Below the pieces are notes generated by a model. That model was not told the origin of the DNA. It did no database searches and saw only the letters and a program-made list of their open reading frames with translations. A DNA stretch of 7,749 nucleotides from Lachnospiraceae bacterium (GTDB taxonomy: Bacteria; Bacillota; Clostridia; Lachnospirales; Lachnospiraceae): assembly GCA_900772685.1 (NCBI GenBank), contig CAAGRP010000465.1:1-7749 (forward strand), written 5' to 3'. This document shows positions 4,828-7,749 of this stretch, in pieces. The translations under genes and the position numbers were made by a program. How positions within the stretch are numbered: position 1 is the stretch's first letter; every line of letters begins with the position of its first letter.

Positions 4828-7749
4828 ATGTTCTTAAAACGTATAGAGATGCAGGGCTTCAAATCATTTGCCGGAAAGATGACTTTGGAGTTCCACAACG
4901 GTGTAACAGCGATAGTAGGGCCTAACGGAAGCGGTAAGAGTAATGTTGCGGATGCTGTCAGATGGGTTTTGGGCGAACAGAGCGCAAAGCAGCTTCGAGG
5001 CGGCAACATGCAGGATGTTATCTTTGCCGGAACAGAGTCAAGAAAGCCTCTTGGCTTTGCTTCTGTTTCTATCACCTTTGATAACGAAGACAGAAAGCTG
5101 AACATGGATTATCCTAATATCACCGTTACAAGACGCTTATACAGATCCGGCGAAAGTGAATATATGATAAACGGAAGCTCGTGCAGATTAAAGGATATAC
5201 AGGAGCTTTTTTATGATACGGGAATAGGAAAAGAAGGCTATTCCATGATCGGACAGGGTCAGATAGATAAGATCCTGAACGGTAAGCCGGAGGAGAGACG
5301 TGAGCTTTTTGATGAGGCGGCAGGTATAGTCAAATTTAAAAGGCGTAAGCTGGCCACCTTAAAAAAGCTTGAAAAAGAAGAAGAGAACCTTACAAGGGTA
5401 ACGGATATCCTGAAGGAGCTTACCAAGCAGGTCGTTCCTCTTGAAAAGCAATCCGCAAAGGCAAAGATATATCTGAACAAAAAAGAAGAGCTCAAGGAAA
5501 GAGATCTTGCGGTATTTCATTTTAATGATGAAAAAACCGAAAAGACCTTAAGTGAGCTTTATGATAAAAGCAATATCGCAAAGTCTGAGCTTGAGGATGT
5601 CGACAGGGAGTATGAGGGTACAAAGTCCGAGTATGAATCTACCGACGAAAAGGTTGCTAAGCTTGATAGGACGATAAACGGCCTGCATGAAGACATAACG
5701 GCTGTATCATCAAAGAAGCAGCAATCCGAAGCAAGGATACAGATCCTGATCGAACAGATAAAAAGTGCGGAATCAAACCGCATCATGATACGAGATCAGA
5801 TCGACGGATTAAAGAGTGATAAGGATAGAAGAGGTGAGATATTAAAAGGCTATTTAGCTGAGAAGGACGAGCTTGAAGAAACAGGAAAGAGGTCAGGCGA
5901 GGAACTTGAAAATGCCGAAAAAGAGCTTTTAAATGTCAGAGAGCTTTTGAACGCCGAAAATGTTAAGGCCGAGAATAACAAGAGCCGTCTTATCGAGATC
6001 CTTAATTCACGAAGCTCTATAAAAGAAAAAAGCCAGAGATATATAACCTTAAACGAGCAGATAGAGGTTAGAAATGCCTCATTAACGGCGCGTATGCTCA
6101 AGCTGTCAGAGGAGAAAAAGCGGCTCAGGGAAAATGAGGATGCAAACAGGGAGGCATATAATAAGGTCTGCACAGATATTGAAAGACTTGAAGGTGAGAT
6201 AGAAGCCGGAAAGCAGGGGCTTCTTGACATAAAACAGAAGCTTACTGATACCGATGCGGCCATGGATGTTTCCTATGCAAACTATCATAAGCAGCTTTCG
6301 CTTCTGGAATCCCTGTCTAACCTTGCGGAAAGGTATGAGGGCTATGGCGTAAGCGTCAGAAAGGTCATGGAGCAGCGCAGCAGGAACAGCGGTATACTCG
6401 GTGTAGTTGCAGAGATAATCTCGACAGAAAAGAAGTATGAAACTGCTATAGAGACAGCTCTCGGAGGCAGTCTTCAGAACATAGTTACGGATAACGAGGC
6501 GACCGCAAAATATCTTATAGAATTCCTGAAAAGAGGACATTACGGAAGAGCAACGTTTTTACCGCTGTCCTCGGTAAGAGATCCTAAAAATACGAATAAG
6601 ATATTAAAGGAAGACGGAGTACTCGGACTTGCAAGCGAGCTCGTCGAGTATGATGAACGTTTTTCGGGTATTGTCAACAGATTGCTCGGAAAGACCTATG
6701 TTATAGACACGATAGACCATGCGATCGCTATCGGGCGTATTTATAAGCACCAGTACAGGATGGTTACTCTTGAAGGTGAGCTTATGGCACCCGGCGGAGC
6801 GATGACAGGCGGAAGTTACAAGAATAACAATAATCTTCTTGGAAGATCACGCCAGATCGAGGAGCTTAAGGAGCAGGTAAAGAAATCCAAGAAGGAGCTT
6901 GAGGATAAAGAAAATACCATAGCAGCTCTTAAAGAAGAGAGAAATGCCCTGAGGCTTAAGCAGAGCAGGGCAGGTGACGAGCTTCAGCAGCTTTACCTTG
7001 ATAAAAATACGGCCGAGGTAAATCTCAGAGCCGCAATAGAAAAAACAGATGAGATATTAAAAGAAAATGCGGCACTTGACGGCGAGAGTAGGGAACTTAA
7101 ACAGCAGAAGAGTGATATTGAGAATTTCATCAGAACAGTAAACGAGGAGATGAATGACTCTACCGCGGAAGAGGAAAATATAAACCGCCTTATAAAAGCA
7201 GATTCCGATAAGCTTGATGAATTTGCCGAAAAAGAAAAAGAAGCTGCGGATAAGCTTGAAAATGTTAAATTAAAGTATAATTCGATCATCCAGAAGGTCG
7301 GATTTAACAGACAAAATATCGCTGCAGCAAAAAGCGAGATCGAAAAGCTGGATGATGAGGTCTGTGAGCTTGAAAAACGCATCAGGGATGATGAAGAAGG
7401 CTCAGAGGGTAAAAACGAGCTTATCGAGGAAGAAAGAAAGATATCTGTTGAGGCACAAAATGAGTTTAATGCATTAAATGAATCTCTTTTCGCTAAAATA
7501 AAGGAAAAAGAGGATTTCAATAAGACGCATAAGGCACTGTTTACAAGGCGTGAGGAGCTTTCGGAAAAGAAGAACCTTTTGAATAAGGAAATCTACAGAC
7601 TTGATTCTCTTGTTGAAAGAAACGAAAATTACAGGGAGAAGAACATCGCTTATCTCTGGGATGAATACGAGCTTACACCTGCGGACATTGAGCCTAAAGA
7701 CTATAAGGAGCTTGATTTTGATACTCTTAAAAAAGAGATCGCAGAGTTA
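4828..7749 (+). CDS. smc: Chromosome segregation protein SMC (3' end outside the window)
   Basis: ATPase of the SMC-ScpA-ScpB condensin complex that loops and compacts the chromosome from origin regions. 974 codons are present and open throughout; full-length proteins are near 1,190, so about 200 residues are missing. The N-terminal half-head has Walker A GPNGSGKSN (31-39), LRGGNMQDVIFAG, DTGIGKEGYSMIGQGQID with the Q-loop (about 130-147) and EERRELFDEAAGI (about 157-169). A long coiled coil follows (about 170-510), then the hinge (about 520-661) starting near GILGVVAEI and ending with the typical APGGAMTGG. The returning coiled coil (about 665-974) contains YLWDEYELT near the end. The ABC signature and Walker B motifs would lie past the window. 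The gene starts 3 nt after rnc with a weak AGG (4819-4821) as ribosome site, implying translational coupling. The usual next gene is ftsY. Confidence 0.97.
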   Translation, partial: MFLKRIEMQGFKSFAGKMTLEFHNGVTAIVGPNGSGKSNVADAVRWVLGEQSAKQLRGGNMQDVIFAGTESRKPLGFASVSITFDNEDRKLNMDYPNITVTRRLYRSGESEYMINGSSCRLKDIQELFYDTGIGKEGYSMIGQGQIDKILNGKPEERRELFDEAAGIVKFKRRKLATLKKLEKEEENLTRVTDILKELTKQVVPLEKQSAKAKIYLNKKEELKERDLAVFHFNDEKTEKTLSELYDKSNIAKSELEDVDREYEGTKSEYESTDEKVAKLDRTINGLHEDITAVSSKKQQSEARIQILIEQIKSAESNRIMIRDQIDGLKSDKDRRGEILKGYLAEKDELEETGKRSGEELENAEKELLNVRELLNAENVKAENNKSRLIEILNSRSSIKEKSQRYITLNEQIEVRNASLTARMLKLSEEKKRLRENEDANREAYNKVCTDIERLEGEIEAGKQGLLDIKQKLTDTDAAMDVSYANYHKQLSLLESLSNLAERYEGYGVSVRKVMEQRSRNSGILGVVAEIISTEKKYETAIETALGGSLQNIVTDNEATAKYLIEFLKRGHYGRATFLPLSSVRDPKNTNKILKEDGVLGLASELVEYDERFSGIVNRLLGKTYVIDTIDHAIAIGRIYKHQYRMVTLEGELMAPGGAMTGGSYKNNNNLLGRSRQIEELKEQVKKSKKELEDKENTIAALKEERNALRLKQSRAGDELQQLYLDKNTAEVNLRAAIEKTDEILKENAALDGESRELKQQKSDIENFIRTVNEEMNDSTAEEENINRLIKADSDKLDEFAEKEKEAADKLENVKLKYNSIIQKVGFNRQNIAAAKSEIEKLDDEVCELEKRIRDDEEGSEGKNELIEEERKISVEAQNEFNALNESLFAKIKEKEDFNKTHKALFTRREELSEKKNLLNKEIYRLDSLVERNENYREKNIAYLWDEYELTPADIEPKDYKELDFDTLKKEIAEL

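Noticed and set aside
5850..6263. Serine- and phenylalanine-rich minus-strand open frames opposite the smc coiled coil (similar ones at 5259-5495, 5559-5786 and 6993-7520)
   Set aside because: The Ser/Phe/Leu richness is the expected antisense reading of Glu/Lys-rich coiled-coil codons; these are not genes.
5341..6300. Repetitive Glu/Lys-rich sequence in smc that could look like a tandem repeat
   Set aside because: It is heptad-type coiled coil without a fixed repeat unit at the DNA level.
1..7749. CRISPR array, tRNA, rRNA, insertion sequence, toxin-antitoxin or defence system
   Set aside because: Reading both strands I found no regularly spaced repeats, no cloverleaf-like sequence, no transposase and no defence motif; the window is core housekeeping genes.

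Overview
The window reads as a chromosomal housekeeping segment of a Gram-positive anaerobe, most likely Clostridia and probably Lachnospiraceae. The basis is the rnc-smc and plsX neighbourhood, AT-leaning codon use with many AGA/AGG and ATA codons, and a lipoprotein with cell-wall-binding-like aromatic repeats. The family-level placement is inference. All supported genes lie on the + strand and are tightly packed.

Layout: (1) Bases 1 to about 85 do not fit what follows. They read best as a fragment of an unrelated gene on the - strand and look like a chimeric or rearranged contig end. (2) Up to 243 lies the 3' end of an unidentified gene with an acidic tail. (3) 243-2100 holds rimO (methylthiotransferase for ribosomal protein S12) and pgsA (phosphatidylglycerophosphate synthase), which overlap. 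(4) 2119-2958 encodes a secreted lipoprotein of unknown function with an Ig-like region and a cell-wall-binding-like region. (5) 2971-4011 is plsX (acyl-phosphate synthesis for phospholipids). (6) 4012-4131 is the only sizeable gap. It holds a long hairpin and no gene, although an acyl carrier protein gene commonly sits here in Firmicutes. (7) 4132-4824 is rnc (RNase III), followed after 3 nt by smc, which is cut by the window end after 974 codons, before its C-terminal ATPase half-head.

The genes fall into two themes: membrane phospholipid synthesis (pgsA, plsX), and RNA/ribosome/chromosome maintenance (rimO, rnc, smc). Spacing suggests two transcription or processing units, rimO-pgsA-lipoprotein-plsX and rnc-smc, separated or coupled through the hairpin region. 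I see no mobile element, CRISPR array, tRNA, rRNA or defence system. The most interesting points are the discordant first 85 bases, the structured plsX-rnc junction (a possible RNase III autoregulation site), the absence of acpP there, and the unrecognised lipoprotein between two lipid-synthesis genes.
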